Assembly: GCA_949128115.1 (NCBI GenBank)
Contig: OX421963.1
Location: forward strand, 82,655,602 to 82,719,601
Direction of reading: 5' to 3'
Length of the DNA stretch: 64,000 nucleotides
From: Anaspis maculata
Lineage: Eukaryota > Arthropoda > Insecta > Coleoptera > Scraptiidae
The notes under the pieces were generated by a model. That model was not told the DNA's origin. It saw only the letters and a program-made list of their open reading frames with translations, and did not search any database. Position 1 is the first letter of the stretch, and each line of letters begins with the position of its first letter. A program made the position numbers and the translations under genes. Positions 54,024 through 63,817 of this stretch are shown piece after piece.

Positions 54024-56207
54024 CTATTGCTTTTCCTGCCCAGTTGTGATTCCTGTCGGTTGAACACTTCTCAGGAATTTTTTAAAAGCCTTACATTTTT
54101 TGCTGCCCGGGTAGTGATCATTCTCTTCTCCGGCGTCATTACATGCGCTACACTTCGGCTCTCTGTCACATTCGGGTGCTTTGTGATCTGTTCCACCACA
54201 GGTTCGGCAGTGTCCTCTACGGTCCGGGCCGCTGCATTCTCTTTACTCGTGGTCAAAGGCGTGACATCGGAAACATCTTTTTTGTCGTCTGCGTTCTTGA
54301 ATGACACAGTTGGACCATCCGATTCTTATTTTCCCTTTTGACAAGAGCTTTTCTGCCTCTTCAATTGAAGTTATCACCATCGCGATATTCAGTCCTTTTC
54401 CATACTTTCGAATCCAGTGTACCCTTGCGACATCTTTGTTTCCCTCATGCTCGATAGCATCAAGTATATCTTGCTCAGTAGCATCTTCCTCTATTCCCTT
54501 GATTTCCAGGGCTACAGTTTGTTGCTTTTTGGGTAATCGCTTGACTGTTTTCTCCTTCAGAACATGCTCTATTGCTTGAGTCAGTATCTGTCCTTTTCCT
54601 GCTTTCTTGTCCAGCTCTATTATCATTTTTCCATCTCTACTCCGACGTACAGCTCTTATTTCTTCTACTCCAGCTTCCCTTGGTACTTCTTGTTTAAGTT
54701 TCCTGAGAATGCCAGCGTAAGAGTTTTCGTCTGCGTCAATCATGATTTTCTCGTTCATTACTTTCTTTCTGTTGATGATTCTTGTCCCACGGTTGGTGAC
54801 ACCATCTTTACTTGACTTGGCTCTGTCAACATTTCCTGTTGCTTTCCTTTGTTTATCTTGGTCTTTATCTTCTCCTGGAAGTCTGTAGACCAATATCTCC
54901 GCCGCTGTCGTTCGAAAGACAATTTCCAAAAGCTTTCTGACCTCCTTCCATTTGAGTTTGTCGCGGCCGCATCCCAGTCTTGGTACTGCTAGCTTAGTTA
55001 TGTCGTCGCGATCCATACATTGCCTCAGGTCCTTCAGACTCCGGTAAAACGACTCCAGAGTCGGTTTTTCGTTGGACAGGGCCTTTGTTGCCAAGTAGTA
55101 CACTCGCCTGTCGATGTATCCGCCGCTTTCTGTTTCAGAGGGCTTCACGATGGTCGCCACTTCTCCTACTGCTTTCTTCTGTTTTTTGAGATCACTCACG
55201 CTTTGGAAGCGATCCTTGAAGCGTACAGCGATACCTCTTGCCATCTTGAGATCAGCTCCAACACAATGTCCCAGCGCAAAGCCCTCCGGAGCCTCAAAAA
55301 GATCCCCAATTACTTCCTGTGTTGCCTTGAAGATGTTTTCGGGCCATTGCAGGTTGATGATTGCGGCTGTCGTTTCCCAGTCCTGGCACGCCTGTATTGC
55401 CTCTTCAATGTTCTCTTCTGTGATTTCGTTGGTTATTTTGGTTTCCGTAGTTTGTGTTCCAACTGTCTTGTTTTGACCACTTTTCATTTCGATCAACCAC
55501 TCTGAAGGTGTTTCCGTTTGTGCATTAGTCACATTTTTCACACTCACCACATTTTTCAATCTATTTTCAAGGGATGTGATCATGGCCGCCTGTTCTTTTA
55601 TAATCTTTCCCAGTTGATTGTGCTTCTCGTTGCTCTCCGCGGTATTGGTGCCGTCTGAAACGATGAGTCTCTTTGTCAGACAAATCAGCTCTTTAGCAAG
55701 CGCCTTGACCTTCTTATGAACGTTCTGGTTCTCCCTACCAAATTTGACCAGTTCCTCGACCTTGCCTTGCAGTTTGAGCAGGGCTGGATTTGGGGGTGTT
55801 GTTTCATCCTCGTCCACAATTGGGCTTTGATTTTGTCTCCTCTTCTTTCTGGGATTCATCAAAGGGACTACACTTTTTGGCGTGGAACTGTTAGCTGGGC
55901 TCGTCATAAGTGATGTCAACCCACCAGAGGCAGTTCTGTACAAGTCATCGTCATCGTCATTTTCTTCTTCTGTGAGGTCCCCGCTTTCCACTCGGAATTG
56001 GCCCATGAACCGAGTCAACGGATTCTGAGGAGGGGAGCGAACGACGGTGCCGCCTTTTGCGAAAGCCTCTTGCTCATCTTCTCTCACATTAGTTTCCATC
56101 GTTTGATATTCGGGTGAAGTCGGTAGTTTTTCAAAGGTTGCTTCCTGCAAAGACAAATCGCTTTGGTCGGTGTCTGATTTTTGTTTGCGGTTTGGAGAAT
56201 GTTCCAT
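54024..56207 (-). pseudogene. LINE ORF1 with macrodomain and zinc knuckles, one in-frame stop
   Basis: The best start is ATG 56207; the frame is open back to at least 56393 without another better-placed ATG. Order: an acidic and basic N-terminal region, a coiled-coil candidate (55766-55550), an OARD1-type macrodomain (55331-54879), a linker, an RRM-like double module typical of R1 ORF1 (about 54720-54310), and three CCHC knuckles. The first knuckle is split by TAA at about 54244-54246 (CFRCHAFDHE, stop, REC). The frame then reads on through CRTCGGTDHKAPEC and CSACN to a TAG at 54024-54026. The protein would coat element RNA and deliver it to the target; the macrodomain would bind or hydrolyse ADP-ribose adducts. 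Confidence 0.85.
54879..55331 (-). other. macrodomain (OARD1/TARG1-like) inside LINE ORF1
   Basis: About 150 residues in the ORF1 frame. GDLFEAPEGFALGHCVGADL and KMARGIAVRFKDRF match the ADP-ribose-binding start of TARG1-type macrodomains. QKKAVGEVATI, YYLATKALSNEKPT and LAVPRLGCGRDKLKW follow in family order. The two residues essential for glutamate-ADP-ribose hydrolysis in human TARG1 (Lys84 and Asp125) correspond to Lys at 55085-55083 and Asp at 54962-54960, both present. It ends with EILVYRLP, the usual last strand. Confidence 0.9.
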
Positions 56208-56657
56208 GCTTGTCCCACGAGTTGGGACCATCTGAATGTCGCCCCCCGGTAGTGGGCCCATACCGAGGGGAAGGCACTCATACTGTGGGGTGAGCCTGGT
56301 GCCCCACAGGTTTTTTTCGACTTCGCTGTCGGATATTTTATAGAGGTTTGCTCCTCGCAAGCCGGCCGATGAAGGCAAGCCCCCCGGTCGCACAACACCC
56401 GACGTTCTCCAGCCACGCCCTGCCGGAGTCTCTGAAGGATGTCACACGATTACGGTATGTTGAGAGGCTGACTGGCGCTCCGCTCAGCCCCCTTTGTACT
56501 GTTTCTTGGCTTTCACCACTCTCCATCGACCTTTTCGGCATGAGTGTCCCTGCCAGGGGCCTCTTCGCGCGGCCCCCGCCGACATAGCTTTCAGGATCAT
56601 CGCAGTTACTTGAGCCCCTCCACCAACGACAAGGTTTTACAGCACCTAGGAGGGGAA

Positions 56658-56890
56658 GGGTGTGTCACCTAGGGAACAGAAAAACTCCCTTGCACCCAAG
56701 GGTGTGTCACCTAGGGAACAGAGCAACACCCTTGCACCCAAGGGTGTGTCACCTGGGGAACAGAGAAACACCCTTGCACCCAAGGGAGTGTCACCTAGGG
56801 AGTACGCATACACCCTATAAGCAAGGGAGTACCCCCTTGTATCCTAGGGAATACTCCCTTAGCACCCAAGGGTGCAAAGGGGACATTTCC
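56658..56890. repeat. 42-bp hairpin minisatellite, locus 3
   Basis: Three clear 42-bp units begin GGGTGTGTCACCTAGGGAAC at 56658, 56700 and 56742, and two or three diverged units follow. Each unit includes CCCTTGCACCCAAGGG, which can fold back. It directly abuts the 5' end of the LINE. The apparent protein is periodic nonsense. Confidence 0.85.
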
Positions 56891-57106
56891 ACCAGGGAGA
56901 GAGCGCAATGAATTTGAAAAATCAGCATAAATCATTTTGTAAATATCTACATCGTTGAAATTTATGATTTTCACGTAACGTTTTTATTCAGGTAGGTACC
57001 ATGTTTAAATTACTGTACTTTTCATGTACGGTAATGGATCTAGACCGTACACCGTACACTTGGTGAAATTACCGTACGGTTGGCAACACTGGTACACGCG
57101 CAACGA

Positions 57107-57248
57107 TGGGCGTTTTCCATTTAGCGACACAAGTCGACTTGTGTCGACACAAACGCGTTCCATTTGATCTGTGTTCCTTTGTTTCATCGACACAAGCTAA
57201 CACAAGCTGACACAAACCGACACAAATGTTTTAAATGGAAAGCGCTCA
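57107..57248. repeat. MITE with GACACAAG repeats
   Basis: GGGCGTTTTCCATTTA on the left and TAAATGGAAAGCGCTC on the right are inverted copies. Subterminal CGACACAAG and its inverse recur up to four times per side. Confidence 0.65.
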
Positions 57249-57499
57249 TTGTTTTGTTGATAAGTCATGACCATGAGTCGGTGTAGCGTACCGGCTCTTA
57301 TTTTCTACCGAAGTGATGTAGACAACCAACAATACAACAACATCCAGAAACTTCAAGTGGTGTTTTTTTAACGCGTTGTCCCTTCTTTATTTTTTTGCAG
57401 AAATTTCTGGATAATCCGCAAGTTTTATTTTAGAATATTATTATGCACACCGTTTTGAGTGGTTTGCCATTTTTAGCGCACTTTCCCAAAAAATGGGAA

Positions 57500-57965
57500 A
57501 AAGGCGCTTTTAGCTTCACTTTGTCCGTCCGTCCGTACCCGGGATAACTCCTCGGGGAAGAAAGATATCGATGTGGTGTAAACGCTGATCAATAGTACAT
57601 GTCCAGGATGTCAAGTTGACTTTTAGTTTTTTGTTATTCTGCCGCCATCTTTGATCCGCCATTTTGAATTTCTCTGAAAGTGGTCTGATTCGAGTGAAAT
57701 TCGCAGGCGATGTGAACTTCAATTAGATACAGCCAATTTTCGACAATTGATGATGTTTCGCTGCCATCTTGTATTCTTCATATTGAACATGTTTCGAAGT
57801 GATAGAACTAGAAGAATTATGCCTCAACGAAAAGAGATATCGATGTGGTGCAAACGCCAATTGGATGCGTACGTGACCACCATATAAAGTTGACCAATGA
57901 CTTTTGTCACTTGGCCGCCATCTTTGATCCGCCATTTTGAATTTTTTTTGTTTGGATTTGCGTGT
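57500..57965. repeat. two diverged tandem units of about 270 bp
   Basis: AGATATCGATGTGGTG occurs at 57564 and 57836, and GCCGCCATCTTTGATCCGCC at 57640 and about 57909, in the same order. The first unit is preceded by TCCGTCCGTCCGTA, linking it to the TGTCTG-type repeats at 16598 and 33355. Confidence 0.7.
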
Positions 57966-58846
57966 GGCCGTTATGCGTACCGTACCCAAAATATCCTCTC
58001 AGGGAGAGGTCAGGACTTGATTGAAAAATTGCGAAGAAAACCTGTATCTACCTTCTGTATACCTGTATCAAGTGAGTATCTACCTACCCTGAGACCATCG
58101 AAAAGAACTACTTACGGCTCAAGAAGTCTCGTAGAGGGCTGCAAGACTTCAACTTCAGTTTGTGATCAAAATGTTTCGCACGACTTCGTTACAATAAGGT
58201 AGCATGAATTCTGCCACCTTCCTCAGAAACCACCTTTCATCTTCATCCACTTTCACAACGGTGAGTTTACTTGACTTTTCAAATTCCATAAGAACATAAT
58301 ATGCTACCTATGGATTTTCACTCTTTGACTTGGAACCGGCAAAGGTCAAATTGACGCAATTTCTTTGTGTAAATTTGACCAGCGTCGTCGCGGATCTTTC
58401 TTCTTTCACACAGTCTCCTCCGAAAGGACACACACCAACTGCAGTGGAAAAGCAAGATGGCGACCCAAAATAATCTGACCACTGTTTGCCGGGAGCACCA
58501 GTTGCAGAGAAATTTTTTGCCGCTACCTATAGGTACTTCATTTTGCTAAAAATGGGTGCAATTGAGAGCTTAAAGCCTTCTCACCGCTTTTGCTAAAAAT
58601 TCTACGATACTTTTACGCGCGTTTCCACGTTCCGCATTAAAATATCGAAATATTGTCAAAAGACAGTACCGAGGACAGTACCTACCTTAAGTAGTTCATC
58701 CTATTTTTCCCCAATAATTTTATTAGTAAAATAGGTCTATCGCAATTTCGACTTCATAAATGGAATGAGCTGATGCGGAAATGTGGGAAACGACATCAAG
58801 CGCATCAATTTTTCATATTCTTCTAGGTGAAAGAAAAAATAAAACA
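57966..58846. other. gene-free stretch
   Basis: No supportable exon or repeat is seen. Confidence 0.35.
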
Positions 58847-58905
58847 AATCTTCAATAAATATATCGGGATACAGGACAGTTTCTTCTTTTCAAATAGTTT
58901 GTATT

Positions 58906-58944
58906 CAGCTAACGTTTCGTACAACGTGTACTTCGTCAGAGCTG
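58906..58944 (-). ncRNA. hammerhead ribozyme (type I-like, short helix III)
   Basis: Minus strand, 58944 to 58906: helix I strand CAGCU, core CUGACGA, one extra A, helix II GUAC-ACGUU-GUAC, core GAAAC, palindromic ACGU helix III, cleavage site after GUU, then AGCUG. The two helix I strands (CAGCU and AGCUG) are perfectly complementary. A self-complementary ACGU helix III with almost no loop favours action as a dimer, as described for hammerheads in Penelope-like elements. An extra A after the CUGANGA box is tolerated in at least one natural viroid hammerhead (CChMVd). Assignment rests on the pattern only. Confidence 0.75.
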
Positions 58945-59297
58945 GAAAACGTAAGCATACGAAATTAATATAAACATAGGATACAAGGTATTACATTTAA
59001 CTTCTAGTACTAGAAGCTTCTCTTCTAGCTTCTAGTATACTATCCGATCGACTTGAAGCTTCTCCTCTAGTATTATACTAAAGTTTTAGAAGGTACTACT
59101 AATAGGGAGTTTGCGATCTCAAGGAACGTACGACGTAACGCAACGTAGAACGTGAAAATTCCCTTGTAACTAAGGAATTGCAAATAACAACCTCGTCAAT
59201 TTTCACGTTGAAAGTTATTACGTTACGTCGTACGTATGTGTGCACGCAAACTTTCCAATATCCGAAGGTTTTATTTAATTCTTATGATTACGTATTC

Positions 59298-59337
59298 CAG
59301 CTCTGACGAAGTACACGTTGTACGAAACGTTATAGCT
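59298..59337 (+). ncRNA. hammerhead ribozyme, damaged copy
   Basis: Plus strand: CAGCU, CUGACGA, A, GUAC-ACGUU-GUAC, GAAAC, GUU as in the left copy, but AU is inserted between the cleavage triplet and AGCU. This should displace helix I from the cleavage site and weaken or abolish activity. Confidence 0.65.
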
Positions 59338-59398
59338 AAATAAAAACTATTTAAAAAGAAGAAACTGTCCTGTATCCCGATATGTTTTATTGAAGATT

Positions 59399-60107
59399 AT
59401 ACCTACATGGACGTTATCAATACAAGAAAATGAAACAAATTTTTCGCACTAGCCGAAAACTTTATTTTTTTCAACACTGAAGAATAATCATGGCGACTGA
59501 TGGTATCAAGGTCTATGATAGTCATGTGTTTTTTTTTATTAGGCATAATGATATTGGAAAGTGGCTTGGTATGAGCTCCAACATTTCCAAATTTCAAGAG
59601 CCCGAGAAATAATAATAATAATAATCTACGATGCGCTCCTTTTCAATCGAAAAAACACGGTCTTTTATGCCATCCTACCATGGCACTGTGGCTACAGGTA
59701 CACCACGCTTGCACCTGTCGAGCGGTGTAAGGTCACCGGTCGCCATTTATTCCACCGCATATTGCCGGTACCGCAGCCTTTCAGCAGTTCACCTCTGGAA
59801 CTACATCTACTGATAGCCTGCTAACCATGCTCACTGTAACATTAAATAGGAGACACAAAAGCAACTTCCTTTGCACTATTTCTGCTTGTCAAAATTCCGT
59901 CGCCATCCCATAACTTCACATTAATAAACGGAATTCGAACTGCTCTAATTCGGGTTTTTGGTATTGAAAAAAAGTGTTTTCTTCCTTCAGTCAACATGCG
60001 ACTACGTCAATAGAATATTACCTCCATTGCCCTACATATCAAAACACAGGCATGTTTGGTATCATTTCTTGAAATGTTGGCCCTAAATAGTCCGGATGCT
60101 AGTGTAT
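59399..60107. other. intergenic stretch with a repeat shared with the window start
   Basis: ATGGCGACTGATG with TCATGTGTTT and AATGATATTGGAAAGTGG (59491-59564) matches a diverged copy at 10-92 just upstream of the membrane-protein exon. A short AAT run lies at 59609-59623. No exon is supportable. Confidence 0.45.
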
Positions 60108-60443
60108 ACAGGGTGTTCGTTTGAAAAGATGTCATCCCTGATTTCTCGCCTAGCAATTTTTTCCCGAAGAAAAGCCGCACCAGGTCGATTTTTATATCGG
60201 GGGGGACATCTTTTGAGGTACACTGGACATTTGCAGTATCGACTATCACAAAGGGGTCATGCCATTTGAAATTTCAAAGTCAGGGGCGGCTGGAGGGAGG
60301 GGGTTGATTCTGCAAATGTCCAGTGTACCTACGTCAAAAGATGTCCTCCTCGATACAAAAATCGATCTGCTTCGGCTTTTTTTTCAGGAAAAAATTGTGA
60401 GGCAAGAAATCGGGGGTGACAACTTTTCAAATGAACACCCTTT
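60108..60443. repeat. 336-bp fold-back MITE, ACAGGGTGTT family
   Basis: ACAGGGTGTTCGTTTGAAAAGATGTC-like left arm (60108) is inverted at the right end (..CTTTTCAAATGAACACCCTTT). Inner arms with TGTCCAGTGTACCT and AGGTACACTGGACA pair perfectly. Confidence 0.75.
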
Positions 60444-60830
60444 ATGATAGGTACTCTTCACTTTTATAACAAGCAATGCCACTTGGCATGTTGTTGAACT
60501 TTTCTCAATTTTGTACTGCTCTGTTCACCACCCTGTAGAAATTTTTACAAAAGGCTCTATAGGTTTTATATCACCAAGAAAGATAGCCAAAATATTGGGC
60601 AATCCAGCAGTTGAAACAGAATTAAAATTGTTTGTGGCAATCAAAAGTGACAGCGGTTCAAAATTGAGTAAATTTTTGCACACTTTCATCGTTGAGCAGT
60701 TTAGTTCGTCATATCCAGTCATATCAGAAAACAAATGAATGTGCCCTCACGGGCGTGAGGTTCAGTAGCGCATTTTCTTTCACGTGAATCGGTATAGTGA
60801 GTGGCACTTGGCACATGAAAACAATCGTAT
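60444..60830. other. gene-free stretch
   Basis: Frames on both strands at 60511-60738 have no recognised domain. CACCACCCTGTAGAA near 60527 recalls the CACCCTGT ends of neighbouring repeats. Confidence 0.3.
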
Positions 60831-61824
60831 TGTTACAAGCGGCGATTCTGTTGTGCATTTGAGAGCACACCTGATCCTTCTAGACTGTTCGCATCACATC
60901 GCAGTGTTACGAGTTGCGAAGCTCTAAGCACTTGAGAACATACGGGATGGTTTTGACCATTTGAATTGACCATATTATTTATTCAGAGCGCAGTCGCAGA
61001 TCGGGGAGAGAGACAACCACATGTGCTGGGTTGAAACTCCCATAAGAATATACATGTTGAATGACTTTGTAAAATGATCAATTCAAGGTGCAAATTGACA
61101 ATTTCAACGAATGCATAACATATAGCAAGTGTGTAAAAAGAAACACCTGATCTACTTTTCACCATAATGAAATGGAAAATCTTGCTGTGAAGTTTATGCG
61201 AAGCAATTTAGAATGGGGTTTTTGAATCCAAAACAATTTCAAATTACCCGCCATATTTTATTGCACAACTTCCGCTAACGAGAATTTTGACAGCGCTTGA
61301 AAGCGAACCGAGCGTCAGCCGTCACGTAATAGTATGGTTAAAAATGTTAAAACGTCCCAAGAATCGAGAAAACACCTTGAAATCGTAAATTCTGACAGCG
61401 ACAGCAAAGTTCCGTTTTCTATGCATGCTGTGGCGCGCGAGATCTTCTACTGCAGTGCGCATGGTCACAGGCACATACCTAACTTACAAATGACTAGTGG
61501 AAGGGGAAAGTGAGAATAATTAATATGGTCTATAGCATGGGATATATCAATAGGCAGATAGGACACATCAGCCCATTTGAACACGCGGTAATGCCCGGAA
61601 GATGTAAAATTGTTCGAGAGTTGCCTCGAAGCCATATGAAGCCGTCAATATGGAATTTGCTAGAAGGCCGATGGAGAATTCCAAAATAATGGATCGGCCA
61701 ACAGACTAGTATCAAATTCAGAGCAATAACAGCGAGAAGTTGAAGCGATATACCCAAGCGCAAATAATTGTTGACGTGTATTCATAGTAGCACGCAGTAA
61801 TAAACAGTGTAACAAACCGTAACA
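60831..61824. repeat. probable degenerate solo LTR (family A, copy 2)
   Basis: It begins TGTTACAAGCGGCGATTC and may end ..CCGTAACA at 61824. It contains the AATAAACAGTG block and GTAGCACGCAGTAATAAAC at about 61788, shared with 2308-2830. No coding capacity is seen. Confidence 0.35.
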
Positions 61825-62369
61825 GGATTTTCTCGTGTACAGTAGTAGCGCTTTTTCCAGTGTTTTCGATAACATTACATGAACTCAACCTATTTTGCCT
61901 TCCATGTTGGTCAGGCGCCTGCATAGTAAAAAGACTGAAACGAAATAGGAACGAGAGTAGCAGGTAGTAAAAAAGCAAGAAAGTGGTATAAAGTAATATT
62001 CAACACACGCTACATTTTGTAAGTATTGGGTTCTGGCAAAATGATTAACATGCCTCACACTGCGCTAGCTGATTTTATATACAATCTCCAATTATTAATC
62101 AACTAAGTACCAAAGTAACATTACATATTTGTTCTTTCTCTTTGGATCCGTAAGCTGTACGCTTTTGATACTAAATTCCAGGAGTCCATATACCTGTCCA
62201 TGCACATAGCGATGCATTTCTGAAAAATTGAAAAAATGTATCAAGTGTTACTAGGTGCTAAAGGTGGGGCACACAGGTACTCAAAAAGTTGACTTCGTTA
62301 ATCGTTAAACCGTCGACAAAAAAGTTATCTTCGATAATCGTTGATCAGTTTTACTCACTAGTAACAGTA
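61825..62369. other. gene-free stretch
   Basis: Nothing is recognised. Confidence 0.35.
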
Positions 62370-63409
62370 ACAGGGTGTTCACGTTAAGATGGCTTATCCC
62401 TAAACCAATTTCAAAGATAAAAACTGATTCTTGAAGGATTTTTGGTGAATTTTTCAAATTTGCTCATAAAATGTTTCTAGATCCATAATACAGGGCGTTT
62501 CAGATTTAATTGATCAAACTTTCGGATAAGATTCTCCTCATCCTCTTGATTCAGAAAAATATCACATGCATGCCTGTCACTCACTTCAAAAGAAAAATAC
62601 AGGGTGTCAAAGTTAACTTTTTTCGATTTTAAATGTTGGTAACTTGCTAACTATACAACCAAATTAGCTCAAATTTAGCGGAGGCTGGTTTTTTTGAAAA
62701 TATCTATCTACCTGCCAAATTTTGCAAGAATCTGTTGAGTGGCATATGAGTTATGAGGGGTCATAATTTTTGAAGGCTCTTCAGATGTTTCTAATTCACT
62801 GATCAGATTCTTTCGCAATTCAGCAGGTAGGTAGATATTCCCGACATACCAGTCTATGCTGAATTTAGGCTAATTTGCTTGAATGGTTAGCAAGTAACTA
62901 ATTTTTAAAAATCGAAAAAAGTGAACTTTGACACCCTGTATCTTTCTTAGGAAGCGAGTGACAGGCGCGTATGTTATATTTTTATGAATCAAGAGGATAA
63001 GGAGGATCTTATCTCGAAGTATGATCGATTAAAACTGCAACACCCTGTATACAGGTCGTGTCGCAAAAAATTATCTTGTTTTATTACATTCACATTTATT
63101 CAAATAATGCAATGGATGCAGACATTTGTCCTCAATGCAAATGTATATAACACTTATGGGTTCATTTTTCACAAAAATTATAAGTTCTCAAAATCGGTTT
63201 GATTGTGATTTTTCTATATTTCAAACTGTTACATTAAAAATATTCAATGAAATTTTTTTGCGACACCCTGTAAATAATGGTTTAGAAGTTTTTCTATGGG
63301 CAAATTCAAAAAAATTCAGCAACACTCCTTCAAGAATCAATTTTCCTTTTTGAAATTGTCCCAGGGATAAGGCAGCTAGTGGGCGTCAATCTAAACGTGA
63401 ACACCCTGT
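62370..63409. mobile_element. 1.04 kb fold-back element, ACAGGGTGTTCACG family
   Basis: ACAGGGTGTTCACGTTAAGAT on the left is inverted at the right end (ACGTGAACACCCTGT). Long arms pair through GATTCTTGAAGGA, ACAGGGTGTCAAAGTTAACTTTTTTCGAT-like blocks and CTACCTGC. Several internal CACCCTGTA motifs suggest repeated end duplication. No target duplication is clear, and there is no coding capacity. Confidence 0.75.
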
Positions 63410-63666
63410 ACAATGCACATATTGTCATGAAAGTTGCGTTGAACAGAAATTAATTTTGTTGTAAAACAAGAACACTACCTGCTCTAAAAAGATCCAAACA
63501 AAATCACAAGAGCTGACTTCAACTATGGATTGAGCTTTTTAGGGTATTTTCCAAGGATCTTGGAACTTCGCTTTTCAATTATTTTTACAGTTAAAAACGT
63601 TGTTTTTTCAAGATCGAGCTTTTTATTTTGGGTGCAAAAATTGAAACTAAACTTTCACTGATCTAA

Positions 63667-63817
63667 AGGTGCGTTCAGTCAGCTTATATAGCCGCAAGTT
63701 TTAATTTTAGTCGCCCATTGGCTTTTATGAACCAGCCTCCTCGGAACAGCCAATAAGTGATGCAGCGCTTACGACTAAAATTAAAATTGCGGCTAAATAA
63801 GCTGACTGAACGCACCT
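63667..63817. repeat. 151-bp MITE, TSD TAA
   Basis: AGGTGCGTTCAGTCAGCTTAT and its inverse ATAAGCTGACTGAACGCACCT (one mismatch) are flanked by TAA at 63664-63666 and 63818-63820. GCGGC and ACTAAAATTAAAA blocks extend the arms. A TWA-type 3-bp target fits PIF/Harbinger. Confidence 0.8.

Larger units (their letters stand above)
50924..56640 (-). mobile_element. R1-clade non-LTR retrotransposon with macrodomain ORF1
   Basis: On the minus strand there is a 5' UTR (56640 to about 56208), ORF1 (to 54024), a 22-base gap, ORF2 (54001 to 51033) and a short 3' UTR. Two ORFs, an APE-type endonuclease, an RT with FADD, and CCHC motifs at the ends of both ORFs fit the R1 clade. The left border meets the palindrome arm at about 50924; the right border meets the 42-bp minisatellite at about 56640. 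No target duplication or poly(A) tail is evident. It carries one in-frame stop in ORF1 and one frameshift in ORF2. Confidence 0.88.
58847..59398. mobile_element. inverted-repeat Penelope-like fragment with hammerheads
   Basis: The arms are about 100 bases: AATCTTCAATAAATATATCG on the left and its inverse at 59379-59398, continuing through ATACAGGACAGTTTCTTC to the hammerhead motifs. The middle holds a second inverted pair (CGTACGACGTAACG near 59127 and CGTTACGTCGTACG near 59222) and TTCTAGTA-type repeats. A hammerhead at both ends, in inverted orientation, points to two pLTR-like ends of a Penelope-like retroelement, though no RT or GIY-YIG coding remains. Confidence 0.7.

Noticed and set aside
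50976..55505. Several plus-strand frames of 100-190 codons
   Set aside because: All are antisense to the LINE ORFs, which have clear domain content on the minus strand.
56660..56911. 83-codon frame with a repeated HPRVCHLGNR unit
   Set aside because: The 42-bp minisatellite period is a multiple of three, which keeps a frame open by chance.
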